Positions 9,305 through 19,044 of a stretch of 64,000 nt of DNA are shown in pieces. The notes under the pieces were generated by a model, which was not told where the DNA came from, did no database searches, and worked only from the letters and a program-made list of their open reading frames with translations. The stretch's first letter is position 1. Every line of letters begins with the position of its first letter. Both the position numbers and the translations under genes were made by a program. Source of the stretch: CAIWHR01 sp963813415 (lineage in GTDB: Bacteria; Pseudomonadota; Gammaproteobacteria; Burkholderiales; Casimicrobiaceae); NCBI GenBank assembly GCA_963813415.1, contig CAWEYW010000001.1:186001-250000 (forward strand), in the 5' to 3' direction.

Positions 9305-11851
9305 ATGGACCGTCCAACGGAACTCGCCCTCGCCGACGCGAATCTGCCGCCGTTCAGCCCGGAGGAAGCGCAGGCGCTGTTGCGCGAGTGCCTCAAGCTC
9401 TTCGTGGCGGCGATGCGCAAGGCAGCGCGCACCTCGAGCGACACGGCGAGCGACCTGTTCGAGGGCAAGCATCTCATCAGCGACAAGGAAGAGCTCGACT
9501 TCCTGATCAAGCGCGAGGAGTGGGTCCATCGGTTCGCCGATGTGCTCGGGGATCTCTTCGACAAGCGGCTCGCCGGCACCAAGCGCCGCGGCCGGCGGCC
9601 CGACACGGATGTCTCCCTCTCCACCCTGCGCGTGCTCAATCCATTCGACCAGGAGAAGCAGGCGGCCATCACCCTGGCCGCACGGAACCTGCAGCGCTGG
9701 GCGCGCAAGGAGCTCGACGCGCTCGACCTGCGCGTGTCGGTGCTCTTCGAGGAACCGCTGCTGAGCGAAGTGGACAATCCCTTCGGCCCGGATTACATCA
9801 TCGACGCGGTCGGCGTGAGTGCGCGCGCGCTGTTCCCCAATCCCCGGCTGTGGCGGCCGTTCATGGAGCGCGTGCTCGGCGACATCACGCCGGCGGTGCC
9901 GAAGAGCTACATCACGCTCAATCGCCTGCTCGCCGATCGCGGCGTGCTGCCCGAGATCAAGGCAGCGCTGCGGGCGCGCAGCGAGTTGCGCCCCGCCGAC
10001 GACAAGGACCTGCTGCCCCTCTTCCAGCGCCTGCTGCAGGAAGCCGGCCCGAACATCGAGGCGATCAACATCGAGGTGCCCCCGATCCTTGGGGGCCCGG
10101 CCGCAGCACTGCCGGGGCGGGGACCGTCCGCAGGAGCCGGTTCGTCCGCGGCAACTGCTCCCATGGCCGGCGCAGCATCGGCGCCGCTATCTTCGGCGCC
10201 TGGTGCGGCCGCCGACCAGACGCTGCGCGACGGCCCACTTCTCGACATTCCGCTGCCGGCTGCGGTACCGAGCGTACCTCCGCCCGCCGAGACCCGTGCC
10301 GCCGTGCAGGCCACCGCCGCGGCGTGGCCCGGGACCGCGCCGCGGCCCGCACCGTCCGCGGCGTCCGACGAAGCGAACGCGTTCCCGAGCCTCGAGCCCC
10401 TGCTGGCGATGGGCTCGTCCTCGCCAGTGTTCGAACTGCTGGAGCAGTGGCAATCGTTCGATCCGCAAAACGAGGCAACCCAACGCGACCTGAAGGCGCG
10501 CGGGGTCAATACGGCGGCCCTGCCGCTGAACCGGATGCCCTACCTCCGGATCGCCCTCGGGCCGGAGACGATCAGCCCGACGGACAAGATCACGATGGAC
10601 GTGATCTCGCTGCTGTTCGACTACATCTTCCGCGACCCCTCCATCCCGGAATCGACACGCGGCATCTTCGGCCGGCTGCAGGTGCCGATCCTCAAGGCGG
10701 CGCTCCTGGAGCGGACATTCTTTTCCGACAAGACGCATCCGGCACGGCGCGTGCTCGACCGCCTCGCGGCGGGGGCCGTGGGTGCCGCAAGCGAGAAGAC
10801 CTACCGGATTGCATTCGAAGGCGTCGCGTCGCGGATCGTGGACATGATCGGCCGCGAGTTCGCGCTCGACGTGGAGGTCTTCGAGCGCGCGGATCGCGAG
10901 CTGCGGGCCTTCCTCGAAGGCGAGACCCGGCAGATCGCGCGCGCCATCGACCCGGATATCGACGCTGCGCTGCAGGCCGAGGCGCGCGAAGCCGACGGCG
11001 CGCATGCCCATGCACTCGTGCGCGACCGCCTCGCCGGCCTGCAGCTGCCGCTCGACGTGCGCATGTTCGCGGAGACGGCGTGGGCGGACTACCTCACGAG
11101 CGTGCGCCAGCAGCACGGCGAGGACAGCGAGGCGTATCGCGGCGCCCTGCAGACGATGGACGACCTCCTGTGGAGCATCACGGCGAAGGAGCGCTCCGCG
11201 CAGAAGGCGCGACTCACGAAAATGGTCCCCGGCATCATCCAGGGCCTGCGCAAGGGCTGCGCAGCGGTGCGCCTGCCGGACGAGCGCGCGAAAACCTTCT
11301 TCGATACACTCTACGAACTGCACATCGCGGCGATCAAGCCACGCTCCAAGACGGGCGCAGCGGCATCCGCGGCCGCAATGCACGCTGGGTCCCATCCCGC
11401 CGGACCCGCGGCAATCGGCAGCGGCTCGACGATTGCGGCGCCGGCGCGGACACGCCCCGGCGGCCACCGGGCGCCGCAAGGGTCCGCGGCCGATGCCGCC
11501 GATGCCGAAAGCACGACCGCCGAAGAAGAAGCCGCCGTGGAAACGGGCGGCTTCAGCGGCACCGACAACTACCACGACTACGTGAGCGAGATGGCCGTGG
11601 GGACCTGGCTCGCGTTTCGCGGCGATAACGCGTGGATCAACGCGCGACTGACGTGGGTCAGTCCCCTGCGCACCAAGTACATTTTCACCAGCCGTTCGCG
11701 CACCAGTGCCTTCGTGCGCTCGCCCGAAGAGCTCGCGTTGGAACTTGGCATGGGACGCGCACGGCTGGTCGTCGAACCCGTGCCGTTGTTCGACCGCGCC
11801 GTCAGCGCGGCACTGGACAGCATCGCCGCGCAGAAGACTGCCGCTTCCTGA
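9305..11851 (+). CDS. DUF1631 family protein
   Basis: A large cytoplasmic protein of 848 residues in the DUF1631 family of beta- and gammaproteobacteria; its function is not established. The N-terminal half is helical (DLFEGKHLISDKEELDFLIKREEW region). A Pro/Ala-rich linker (about residues 260-370) follows, then a second helical block. The C-terminal module after about 755 (VGTWLAFRGDNAWINARLTW...SPLRTKYIFTSRS) is the beta-rich segment shared by the family and resembles PilZ-like folds. ATG 9305 was chosen because conservation starts there; the frame is open upstream from 9191 over non-conserved sequence. Confidence 0.8.
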   Translation: MDRPTELALADANLPPFSPEEAQALLRECLKLFVAAMRKAARTSSDTASDLFEGKHLISDKEELDFLIKREEWVHRFADVLGDLFDKRLAGTKRRGRRPDTDVSLSTLRVLNPFDQEKQAAITLAARNLQRWARKELDALDLRVSVLFEEPLLSEVDNPFGPDYIIDAVGVSARALFPNPRLWRPFMERVLGDITPAVPKSYITLNRLLADRGVLPEIKAALRARSELRPADDKDLLPLFQRLLQEAGPNIEAINIEVPPILGGPAAALPGRGPSAGAGSSAATAPMAGAASAPLSSAPGAAADQTLRDGPLLDIPLPAAVPSVPPPAETRAAVQATAAAWPGTAPRPAPSAASDEANAFPSLEPLLAMGSSSPVFELLEQWQSFDPQNEATQRDLKARGVNTAALPLNRMPYLRIALGPETISPTDKITMDVISLLFDYIFRDPSIPESTRGIFGRLQVPILKAALLERTFFSDKTHPARRVLDRLAAGAVGAASEKTYRIAFEGVASRIVDMIGREFALDVEVFERADRELRAFLEGETRQIARAIDPDIDAALQAEAREADGAHAHALVRDRLAGLQLPLDVRMFAETAWADYLTSVRQQHGEDSEAYRGALQTMDDLLWSITAKERSAQKARLTKMVPGIIQGLRKGCAAVRLPDERAKTFFDTLYELHIAAIKPRSKTGAAASAAAMHAGSHPAGPAAIGSGSTIAAPARTRPGGHRAPQGSAADAADAESTTAEEEAAVETGGFSGTDNYHDYVSEMAVGTWLAFRGDNAWINARLTWVSPLRTKYIFTSRSRTSAFVRSPEELALELGMGRARLVVEPVPLFDRAVSAALDSIAAQKTAAS

Positions 11852-11993
11852 CAAGCCCGCCTGGCGCGCGTACGCGTCGAGCTCGCGTCCCCCTTGCTGT
11901 CCTGTCGCAAAGGAACTCCGCGGCCACGCCGGAGGTCCCTTACCTTGGCGCATCGGCGTCGCGGCGCACTCGGTAAATAATGGAGGTTTCAGC

Positions 11994-13565
11994 ATGCAGC
12001 ATGGTCTTTATCGCACAGCGCGCCTATTCATCGCCATCGCCTTGCTGGCGCTGCCAGGGTGGGCGACCGCGGCGCTGGTCGATGCCATCGAGTATTACCA
12101 CGCGGGTTTCGATCACTATTTCGTGACCGCCAATCCCGATGAGATCGCCCACCTCGACGCGGGCTACTTCAGCGGCTGGCAGCGCACCGGGCAGCAGTTC
12201 ACGGTCGGCGATCCAGCCGCGCCGCTGCCGGGTGGGAGCCCGGTATGCCGCTTCTACGGCAATCCGCTGTTCGGGCTCGATTCGCATTTCTACTCCGCGT
12301 CGCCGGCAGAATGCGCCGCGGTGCTGCAGAACTTCCCCGACGCATGGCAGCTCGAGGCGTACAACGTCTTCCAGGTATATCTGCCCGACGCGACCACGGG
12401 TGCCTGCCCCGCCGGCACGGTGCCCATCTATCGCGCATGGAACGCCCGGAGCGATTCCAACCACCGCTACACCACCTCCGCATCGACCCAGGCGGCGATG
12501 ATCGCCAAGGGATACGTCGCCGAAGGCTACGGGTCGCCCTCCATGCCGGTCGCGATGTGCTCGCCCGTAAGCGCCGGCAGCGGCACGGGCGCGGTGCCGA
12601 GCTGCACCCTGAGCGCGAACAGCACTCAGCCCACCGTCGGCAACAACATCGTGATCGTTGCGAACTGCACGGGCTCGCCGACGAGCTATGCGTGGTCCGG
12701 CTGCACGAGCAACTCGTACAGCTGCACCACGACGTCGAGCACCCCGGGCGTCCTGACCTATTCACTGGTTGCGAGCAATGCCAGCGGCAGCGCTCCGCCG
12801 GCGACCATCGACATCGGCTGGCGCTCGACCTCGGTCAACCTGCCGCCCGCCTCGTGCAACCTGAGCGCGACCTCCAGCAGCGACCCCCCGACCGTCGGCT
12901 CGTCGGTGGTGCTGATCGCGAGCTGCTCCAACAATCCGACCTCGTACCAGTGGACCGGCTGCTTCAGCGGGACCAACACGTGCGTCGTGTCGGAGAGCGC
13001 GCCGGGGCCGCGCACGTACACGGTGGTCGCGATCAACGAAGGCGGCGCGAGCAATCCGGTATCGCTCAGCATGGACTGGGTCTCGGGCACCCAGACGGCA
13101 CCGGGATTTTGCAGCACGTATCCCGCGGTGCTGCGCAGCAGCGTCCCGTGGGCGAATACGCAGATCAACACCGCGATGTACCAGGACCCGCCGGGATTCG
13201 CCTGGAACGGCGTATGGGTCGTGCGCATCACGGTGCCGACGAATGCGACGGCGACGCAGCTCGGACGCATCTACGTCGCCGAGTACTTCGGTCCACCGGT
13301 GAGCCGGGAAGTGACGCTGTCGCGCTCGCCCTGCGATTTTCGTGCGCTCGACGCGACGGGCAACAACGGCCCGCTCCTCTGGGCGGGTGGCGTCAGTGCT
13401 GGCGGCCCCATCGGGCTCGGGACGTCCTCCGGTGGCGCAGCGAACCTGCAGCCGGGGCAAACCTACTACGTCAACGTGCGCAACCGCACTCCGGACGGGT
13501 CGATCTCGTGCTCCGAGGCGCAGGGCCGCTGCGATGCGTTCCTCAACGTGACGGTCCCGCGCTGA
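11994..13565 (+). CDS. Exported protein with DUF5648 domain and Ig-like repeats
   Basis: A 523-residue secreted protein. A signal peptide (residues 1-23, ending GWATA) is followed by a DUF5648-type domain (about 25-185) with its hallmarks: YYHAGFDHYFVTANPDEI, GWQRTG, and NHRYTTS. Two Ig-like repeats follow (about 200-275 and 285-365), each with paired cysteines and a SCTLSA/CNLSA...PTSY(A/Q)W-GC pattern. The C-terminal beta-rich domain (about 375-523) is unassigned. Start: ATG 11994 after TGGAGG. The family is found in bacterial surface or secreted proteins, and a carbohydrate or adhesion role is inference. Confidence 0.75.
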   Translation: MQHGLYRTARLFIAIALLALPGWATAALVDAIEYYHAGFDHYFVTANPDEIAHLDAGYFSGWQRTGQQFTVGDPAAPLPGGSPVCRFYGNPLFGLDSHFYSASPAECAAVLQNFPDAWQLEAYNVFQVYLPDATTGACPAGTVPIYRAWNARSDSNHRYTTSASTQAAMIAKGYVAEGYGSPSMPVAMCSPVSAGSGTGAVPSCTLSANSTQPTVGNNIVIVANCTGSPTSYAWSGCTSNSYSCTTTSSTPGVLTYSLVASNASGSAPPATIDIGWRSTSVNLPPASCNLSATSSSDPPTVGSSVVLIASCSNNPTSYQWTGCFSGTNTCVVSESAPGPRTYTVVAINEGGASNPVSLSMDWVSGTQTAPGFCSTYPAVLRSSVPWANTQINTAMYQDPPGFAWNGVWVVRITVPTNATATQLGRIYVAEYFGPPVSREVTLSRSPCDFRALDATGNNGPLLWAGGVSAGGPIGLGTSSGGAANLQPGQTYYVNVRNRTPDGSISCSEAQGRCDAFLNVTVPR

Positions 13566-13584
13566 CGCGGCGGCATTGCCTGAA

Positions 13585-13628
13585 CGGTCGGGGCCCGTGC
13601 ATACTCGCCCCGACCGCGCGTTTTCTTC
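13585..13628 (+). terminator. Likely rho-independent terminator
   Basis: A 10-bp stem CGGTCGGGGC (13585-13594) pairs with GCCCCGACCG (13607-13616) around a 12-base loop and is followed after four bases by TTTTCTTC. It lies directly after the exoprotein gene and before uup. Confidence 0.65.
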
Positions 13629-13667
13629 GGCGCGCCCTGTTCCGCGCGTCCCGCGCGCCATGCCTTC

Positions 13668-15596
13668 GTGCCTGTCCTGTCCCTGAACCGTGCGCGTCTC
13701 GCGTACGGACACCTCCCGTTGCTCGATGACGCCGAGTTCCAGCTCGACGCGAAGGAGCATGTCGGCCTGATCGGCCGCAATGGAACCGGCAAGTCCTCGC
13801 TGCTGCGGGTGCTGGCAGGTCTTGCAGCACTCGACGACGGCGAACGCTGGATCGCCCCGCAGGCACGCGTCGCGCTGCTCGAGCAGGAGCCTGAGCTCGA
13901 GGGCGCGCAGACGGTCTACGACTGCGTGGCGCTCGGACTGGGCCGCGAAGGCGAAGCGCTGCGCGCGTACCACGAGGCGCTCGTCGCGCTGGAGCATGCA
14001 CCGCACGATGCCGCGGCGCACGCCAGGATCGACCGGCTGCAGGGCGAGCTCGACCAGCACGGCTGGACGCTTGGCCATCGCATCGACAGCGTGATTTCGC
14101 GGCTCGGCCTCGCTCCGGACACGCGCATCGAGACGCTCTCGGGCGGATGGAAGAAGCGCGTCGCCCTCGCCCAGGCGCTTGCCGCCGAGCCCGACGTCCT
14201 GCTCCTCGACGAGCCCACGAATCACCTGGACATCGGGGCGATTGCGTGGCTCGAGCAACTCGTCACGGCATACCCCGGCGCGGTGGTGTGCGTCACGCAT
14301 GATCGCCGCTTCCTGGACGCCATCGCGCAGCGCATCGTCGAGCTCGATCGGGGCAAGCTGCGCAGCTATCCGGGAAACTTCGCGCGCTACCAGGAGCGCA
14401 AGGCCGCCGAGCTCGCCGAAGAGGCTACCGCCAGCGCACGCTTCGACAAGCTGCTCGCCCAGGAAGAGGTATGGATCCGCAAGGGCGTGGAAGCCCGCCG
14501 CACGCGCAACGAAGGACGCGTGCTGCGCCTCGAGCGCCTGCGCCGCGAGCGCGCGATGCGCCGGGAGCGACTGGGCCAGGTGAATCTCGCCATCGGCGAT
14601 GCGGAACGCTCGGGGCAGCTCGTCGCGGAGTTGTCGCACGTCACCAAGGGCTACGACGGCCGCGTGCTCATTCGCGACTTCAGCACGCGCATCATGCGCG
14701 GGGATCGCATCGGGCTGATCGGGCCGAACGGTGCCGGCAAGAGCACGCTGCTGAAACTCATTCTCGGCGAGGTGCAGCCTGACGCCGGGTCGGTGCGCCG
14801 CGGTACGCGTCTCGCCGTCGCGTACTTCGACCAGTTCCGTGAGCAGCTCGATCCGGATGCGACGCTCGTCGACACGATCAGTCCGGGCGCCGATTTCGTC
14901 GAGATCGGCGGCGGGCGGCGCCATGTGATGACGTATCTCGGGGATTTCATGTTTCCGCCGGAACGCGCCCGCTCGCCGGTGCGCTCGCTTTCGGGCGGCG
15001 AGCGCAACCGCCTGCTCCTGGCGCGGCTCTTTGCGCAACCCGCCAACGTGCTGGTGCTGGACGAGCCGACCAACGATCTCGACATCGAAACGCTCGAGTT
15101 GCTCGAAGCGCTGCTGCAGGACTACACGGGGACGCTGTTCCTGGTGAGCCACGACCGCGCATTCCTCGACAACGTGGTGACGCAGACCATCGCCTTCGAG
15201 GAAGACGGCGTGCTGCGCGAATACGCCGGCGGCTACAGCGACTGGGCCGCCTACCGCCAGCAACGCGATGCCGAGGCGGCCGCGGCGACGGCGGTGACGC
15301 GCGCACCCTCACCGCCGCGGAGCCAGCAGCAAACACGCAGCTTCGTGGCGCCGACATCGCGGCAGGGCCTCAGCACGCGCGAGCAACGCGAGCTCGAGGC
15401 GCTCCCCGGGGCGATCGAGAGCAGTGAAGCGCGCATCGAGACATTGCGCGCGCAGCTCAACGATCCGGAGATCTATCGCGCCGATGGCGAGCGCGCCGCG
15501 GCGCTGCGACGCGAGCTCGCCTCGGAGGAGGATGCGCTTGCCGTCGCTTACGCGCGCTGGGAGGAGCTCGAGGCGCGCGGTACCACATCGGATTGA
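13668..15596 (+). CDS. uup: ABC-F ATPase Uup
   Basis: A 642-residue soluble ABC-F protein with two fused ATPase domains and no membrane segments. Such proteins act on ribosomes or nucleic acids; in E. coli Uup affects transposon excision and ribosome function. Domain 1: P-loop GRNGTGKSS, signature LSGGWKKR, Walker B LLLDEPTNHLD. Domain 2: GPNGAGKST, LSGGERNR, VLDEPTNDLD. The linker between them is Arg/Glu-rich, and the C-terminus is a coiled coil (about residues 565-640). The start is GTG at 13668 (protein begins MPVLSLNRARLAYG). Uup rather than EttA is favoured by the C-terminal coiled coil. Confidence 0.9.
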   Translation: MPVLSLNRARLAYGHLPLLDDAEFQLDAKEHVGLIGRNGTGKSSLLRVLAGLAALDDGERWIAPQARVALLEQEPELEGAQTVYDCVALGLGREGEALRAYHEALVALEHAPHDAAAHARIDRLQGELDQHGWTLGHRIDSVISRLGLAPDTRIETLSGGWKKRVALAQALAAEPDVLLLDEPTNHLDIGAIAWLEQLVTAYPGAVVCVTHDRRFLDAIAQRIVELDRGKLRSYPGNFARYQERKAAELAEEATASARFDKLLAQEEVWIRKGVEARRTRNEGRVLRLERLRRERAMRRERLGQVNLAIGDAERSGQLVAELSHVTKGYDGRVLIRDFSTRIMRGDRIGLIGPNGAGKSTLLKLILGEVQPDAGSVRRGTRLAVAYFDQFREQLDPDATLVDTISPGADFVEIGGGRRHVMTYLGDFMFPPERARSPVRSLSGGERNRLLLARLFAQPANVLVLDEPTNDLDIETLELLEALLQDYTGTLFLVSHDRAFLDNVVTQTIAFEEDGVLREYAGGYSDWAAYRQQRDAEAAAATAVTRAPSPPRSQQQTRSFVAPTSRQGLSTREQRELEALPGAIESSEARIETLRAQLNDPEIYRADGERAAALRRELASEEDALAVAYARWEELEARGTTSD

Positions 15597-15614
15597 CCGT
15601 CGTGCAAGCGTGCG

Positions 15615-16061
15615 TCATCGCGCGCGCGCCGGTCCGGCACCCTGCAGCATGGCACGCAACACGAGCGCGGTCGCAAGGCCCCATGCACCATTGACTACGA
15701 CGCCGACAAGAATCCGATGGATGTCGAAGCCACGGATGGGCAGACCCTTGAGCGGTGGGACGACAAGCCAGGCGACGAGCGTCGGCAGCGCGGCGCCGAA
15801 CGCGAACGCCAGCAGCCAGTACGCCGGGCCACGCGGAAAGCGGCGTTGTGCCCACGCGAAGACCACGCCCCACAACCCCGACCAGAAGCATGTCGACACG
15901 ATCTGCGGCACGTGCAGCGGCCCCGTCGGCCGCGCCGAATACGCATGCGCGTTCACGAAGTGCTGGGCATTCAGGAGGGCCAGCATCGGCTGATGTCCGA
16001 GCAGCACGCCGAGCGCGCCCGCGATGAAGCCGGCGACCCACCACCGCGCCCTGGTATCCAT
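15615..16061 (-). CDS. Small integral membrane protein
   Basis: A 148-residue protein with four predicted membrane helices (about 7-25, 50-70, 82-104 and 122-142) and no recognised domain. The N-terminus MDTRARWW gives a positive cytoplasmic side. A longer frame to 16190 is hydrophilic and Arg-rich and looks non-coding, so ATG 16061 was chosen. It is convergent with uup, with only 18 bases between the stops. Function unknown. Confidence 0.65.
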   Translation of the reverse strand: MDTRARWWVAGFIAGALGVLLGHQPMLALLNAQHFVNAHAYSARPTGPLHVPQIVSTCFWSGLWGVVFAWAQRRFPRGPAYWLLAFAFGAALPTLVAWLVVPPLKGLPIRGFDIHRILVGVVVNGAWGLATALVLRAMLQGAGPARAR

Positions 16062-16217
16062 GCTCAAAGCCGATTCCTTTCGTTGTGCCGCGGTCACCGC
16101 GGTCCATTGGTCGCCGATGCGCGTCGCTGAGGCATGTCGCTGATGTCGATGCCCTGCGCGCTGGAGCACGCTCCGCGATACCGTGCCCACTGCGCCGCCC
16201 GGGATCGCATGGCCGTC

Positions 16218-17726
16218 TCACAGCCTGGGGCGCGGCACGGTCAATGCCGTGGCCGCGCCGAGTCCTGCCATCACGGCGGTCATGCCGAAGACGATGCGGA
16301 ACGCGTGGTCGAGCTTCGCCGCCAGCGCGGCATGCTCCGCCGCTCCGAGCTGCGCGATGTACGCCGCGCCGCCCTCGAGGGCCGCATTGAGCGTGTTCGA
16401 TGCGTTGCCGTCGCCGCCTCCGACGACGACGAACAGCACCGCGCCGACCAGCGCCACGCCGACGGCGCCGCCGATCGCACGGGCGATCGCGATCGATGCG
16501 GTCGCCGCACCAAGCGCGCCCCGTCCCGCGGCATGTTGCACGATGACCTGCGTCGGCGGCATCACGCCGCCCAATCCGGCGCCGGTCAGCATCGTCAGCG
16601 CGAGCACGGCGATGGTGGGAAGTCGCGGCAACCATAGCGCAAGGGCCACCATGGCCAGCGTGGTCGCGAGCAGACCGCGGCGCGGGTATTCCACCACGCG
16701 TCCGGTGCGCGCGATGAGCCGGCCAGTCAACGTGGACGCCGCTACCATCGACAAGGTGATGGGCAACAGCAGGAGGCCGGACTCCCCTACCGCCATTCCG
16801 CGTCCCAGTTGCAGATAGAGCGGTAGATACAGGATCGTCGAGAACAGCGCCGCCGCGAAAAAGAACACCACCGCATCGGAACGGGCAATGGCAGGCACGC
16901 GCAGGAAGGCGACGGGGATGACCGGGTCCTCCCGGCGGCGTTCCCACTTGACCAGCAGGAAGTAGCCCAGCACGGACCCCGCAAGCAGCGCAAAGAGCGT
17001 CGGGGACGTCCAGCCGAAGCGATGGCCTGCCGACGAGAGTGCAAAGAGCAGCGTCACCGTTGAAGCAGCGAACAGCAGCGTGCCGATCGCATCGGCACGG
17101 AAGGGCGCGGCGCGCGCATGATGCATGCGCGGAATGCGCAACGCGAGGACTGCGGCAATGGCGCCAAGCGGCACATTGATCGCGAAGACCGCGCGCCAGC
17201 CGAACTGCTCGGTGAGGTACCCGCCCAGCACCGGACCCGCGGTGCTCGACAGGGCGAACACTGCGGCGAAGTAGCCGCCGAAGCGACCGCGCTCGCGCGG
17301 CGGAACGTTCTCACCGATGATCGACTGCGCCATGGTCATGAGTCCGCCGCCGCCCAGCCCCTGCACGGCGCGCGCCGCAATCAATGCGCCGAGCGTCGGC
17401 GCCAGCATGCAACCCACCGATGCGGCCGTGAAAATGCCGAGGGCGACCAGCAGCAGGCGCTTGCGTCCGAAGCTGTCACCGAGATGGCCGTAGATCGGCG
17501 CAGCGACCGTCGCCGCCAGCAGGTAGGCGACGACGACCCACGACAGGTCGGTGACGCCATGCAGGGTGCCGGCGATGGCAGGCAGCGCGCTCGCCAGGAT
17601 GGTCTGGTCCGCAGCGGCGAGGAACATCGCCACCATCACGCCCGGGAACACGAGCCGGAATGCCTGCCGGATGGTCAGCAGCGCATGATCATCGGCGGCA
17701 ACGGTGGAGTGGGTGCTGTCGGGCAT
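16218..17726 (-). CDS. 14-TM MFS drug exporter (DHA2/EmrB-like)
   Basis: A 502-residue MFS transporter of the DHA2 family: 14 predicted helices, motif A HLGDSFGRKRLLL and motif C-like VLGGYLTEQFGWRAVFAINVP. It probably exports hydrophobic drugs or dyes by proton antiport through the inner membrane. Motif AAADQTILASALPAI at helix 1 is diagnostic. ATG 17726 (MPDSTHSTV) was chosen; the frame extends to 17882 over Cys/Arg-rich sequence unlike the family. No membrane fusion partner lies beside it, unlike the emrAB pair further on. It is divergent from the SDR at 17956. Confidence 0.88.
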   Translation of the reverse strand: MPDSTHSTVAADDHALLTIRQAFRLVFPGVMVAMFLAAADQTILASALPAIAGTLHGVTDLSWVVVAYLLAATVAAPIYGHLGDSFGRKRLLLVALGIFTAASVGCMLAPTLGALIAARAVQGLGGGGLMTMAQSIIGENVPPRERGRFGGYFAAVFALSSTAGPVLGGYLTEQFGWRAVFAINVPLGAIAAVLALRIPRMHHARAAPFRADAIGTLLFAASTVTLLFALSSAGHRFGWTSPTLFALLAGSVLGYFLLVKWERRREDPVIPVAFLRVPAIARSDAVVFFFAAALFSTILYLPLYLQLGRGMAVGESGLLLLPITLSMVAASTLTGRLIARTGRVVEYPRRGLLATTLAMVALALWLPRLPTIAVLALTMLTGAGLGGVMPPTQVIVQHAAGRGALGAATASIAIARAIGGAVGVALVGAVLFVVVGGGDGNASNTLNAALEGGAAYIAQLGAAEHAALAAKLDHAFRIVFGMTAVMAGLGAATALTVPRPRL

Positions 17727-17955
17727 CGGGAAACGAACGGGCGCGTTGGTGCAAAGCAAGGATCGGACCGCAGGCGCTGTGCAGCGCGCGCCACAGCATA
17801 CGCTCTCGTGTCGTGACATCGACGCGTATGCCAATCGGCACGCACGCGCGTCAAAGATCGCATCCCGGACGACGGTGAACAAAGCGCGCGCGCCGCGGTC
17901 ACTTCACGATTCGGCGCGTCCGTCGTGCGGATGCGTCCTTCCCCGGGAGATTGCA

Positions 17956-18888
17956 ATGGATCGATCCACCAGGACGGCCGACCGCCCCCGCGGCGACGCC
18001 CCGCACCCGCCGCAGATGCAGGATGAGCCCCGGTTGCCATTTCAGGAGCAGCACCAGGATAACCCCGGCCTCGAGTCGAAGCTCGAGCCGCGCCCCGAGT
18101 ACAAGGCGCCGCGTTACCACGCCGCCGACAAGCTCCTCGACAAGGTGGCGCTCGTCACCGGCGGCGACTCCGGCATCGGCCGCGCGGTTGCAGTGCTGTA
18201 TGCACGCGAAGGTGCGGACGTCGCCATCGTGTATCTCCCCGAGGAGCAATCCGACGCCGAGGAGACGCGGCACGCGGTGGAGGCCGCCGGGCGCCGCTGT
18301 CTGCTGCTTCCCGGAGACCTCACGCAGCGCGAGTTCTGCGAGCAGGTGGTCGAACGCACGGTGCAGGAGTTCGGCAAGCTCGACATCCTGGTCTCCAATG
18401 CAGCCCACCAGAACCGGAAGCCCGGGCTCGCAGAGGTGACGGACGAGGAGTTCGACCGCACCTTCAAGACCAACATCTATGCCTATTTCTGGCTCGCGCG
18501 CGCGGCGATCAAACACATGCAAGCCGGCGCCGCGATCATCGCCACCAGCTCCGAGACGGGCATCTTCGGATCGAAGCTGCTCCCCGATTACTCCGCAACG
18601 AAGGGCGCGATCAACGCGTTCACCAAGACCCTCTCGATGGAGCTGCTCGAACGCGGCATCCGCGTGAACGCCGTCGCCCCGGGACCGGTGTGGACGCCCC
18701 TCAACCCGGCGGATGCCGGGATGACGCCGGAGAAGGTGGCCCAGTTCGGCAGTCAGTCGCCGATGAAGCGTCCGGCGCAGCCGGAGGAGCTCGCTCCCTC
18801 GTATGTGTTCCTCGCCTCCGACGCGGATTCGTCGTACATCACCGGCATCGTGCTCCAGGTGATGGGCGGCGAGACCACGGGCGGGTGA
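17956..18888 (+). CDS. SDR family oxidoreductase (YhdF/YghA-like, N-terminally extended)
   Basis: A 310-residue NAD(P)-dependent dehydrogenase. The 50-residue hydrophilic N-terminal extension (PPQMQDEPRLPFQEQHQDNP... ending YKAPRYHAADKL) is typical of the YghA/YhdF/GsiB-linked stress SDR subgroup. The core has TGGDSGIGRA, a SNAA variant of NNAG, Ser in TSSET, and YSATKGA (catalytic Tyr/Lys). This subgroup is often stress-induced; the substrate is unknown. Start ATG 17956 follows CGGGAGATTGCA. It is divergent from the MFS gene at 17726, with about 230 bases between them for both promoters. Confidence 0.88.
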   Translation: MDRSTRTADRPRGDAPHPPQMQDEPRLPFQEQHQDNPGLESKLEPRPEYKAPRYHAADKLLDKVALVTGGDSGIGRAVAVLYAREGADVAIVYLPEEQSDAEETRHAVEAAGRRCLLLPGDLTQREFCEQVVERTVQEFGKLDILVSNAAHQNRKPGLAEVTDEEFDRTFKTNIYAYFWLARAAIKHMQAGAAIIATSSETGIFGSKLLPDYSATKGAINAFTKTLSMELLERGIRVNAVAPGPVWTPLNPADAGMTPEKVAQFGSQSPMKRPAQPEELAPSYVFLASDADSSYITGIVLQVMGGETTGG

Positions 18889-19044
18889 TGGCGCGCTTGT
18901 GGCTCGCCCTTCAGCCTGCCATCGACCGCAACGCGAGACCGAAGACTGGCCTACACGGTGATGGGCGGCGCGAGGCTGAAGACCCGCTACAGGCGATGAC
19001 GTTGATGCGCGGCTGATGCCTCGCCTGCGCGGTACACCGCCCGA

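Noticed and set aside
12762..15263. 833-codon open frame on the minus strand
   Set aside because: Shadow of the exoprotein and uup genes; translation is Arg/Ala-rich with no recognisable motif, whereas uup on the other strand has intact ATPase motifs.
18857..18975. Similar GTGATGGGCGGCG words at the end of the SDR and about 95 bases downstream
   Set aside because: Only about 13 bases match and no longer duplication flanks them; probably chance in GC-rich DNA.
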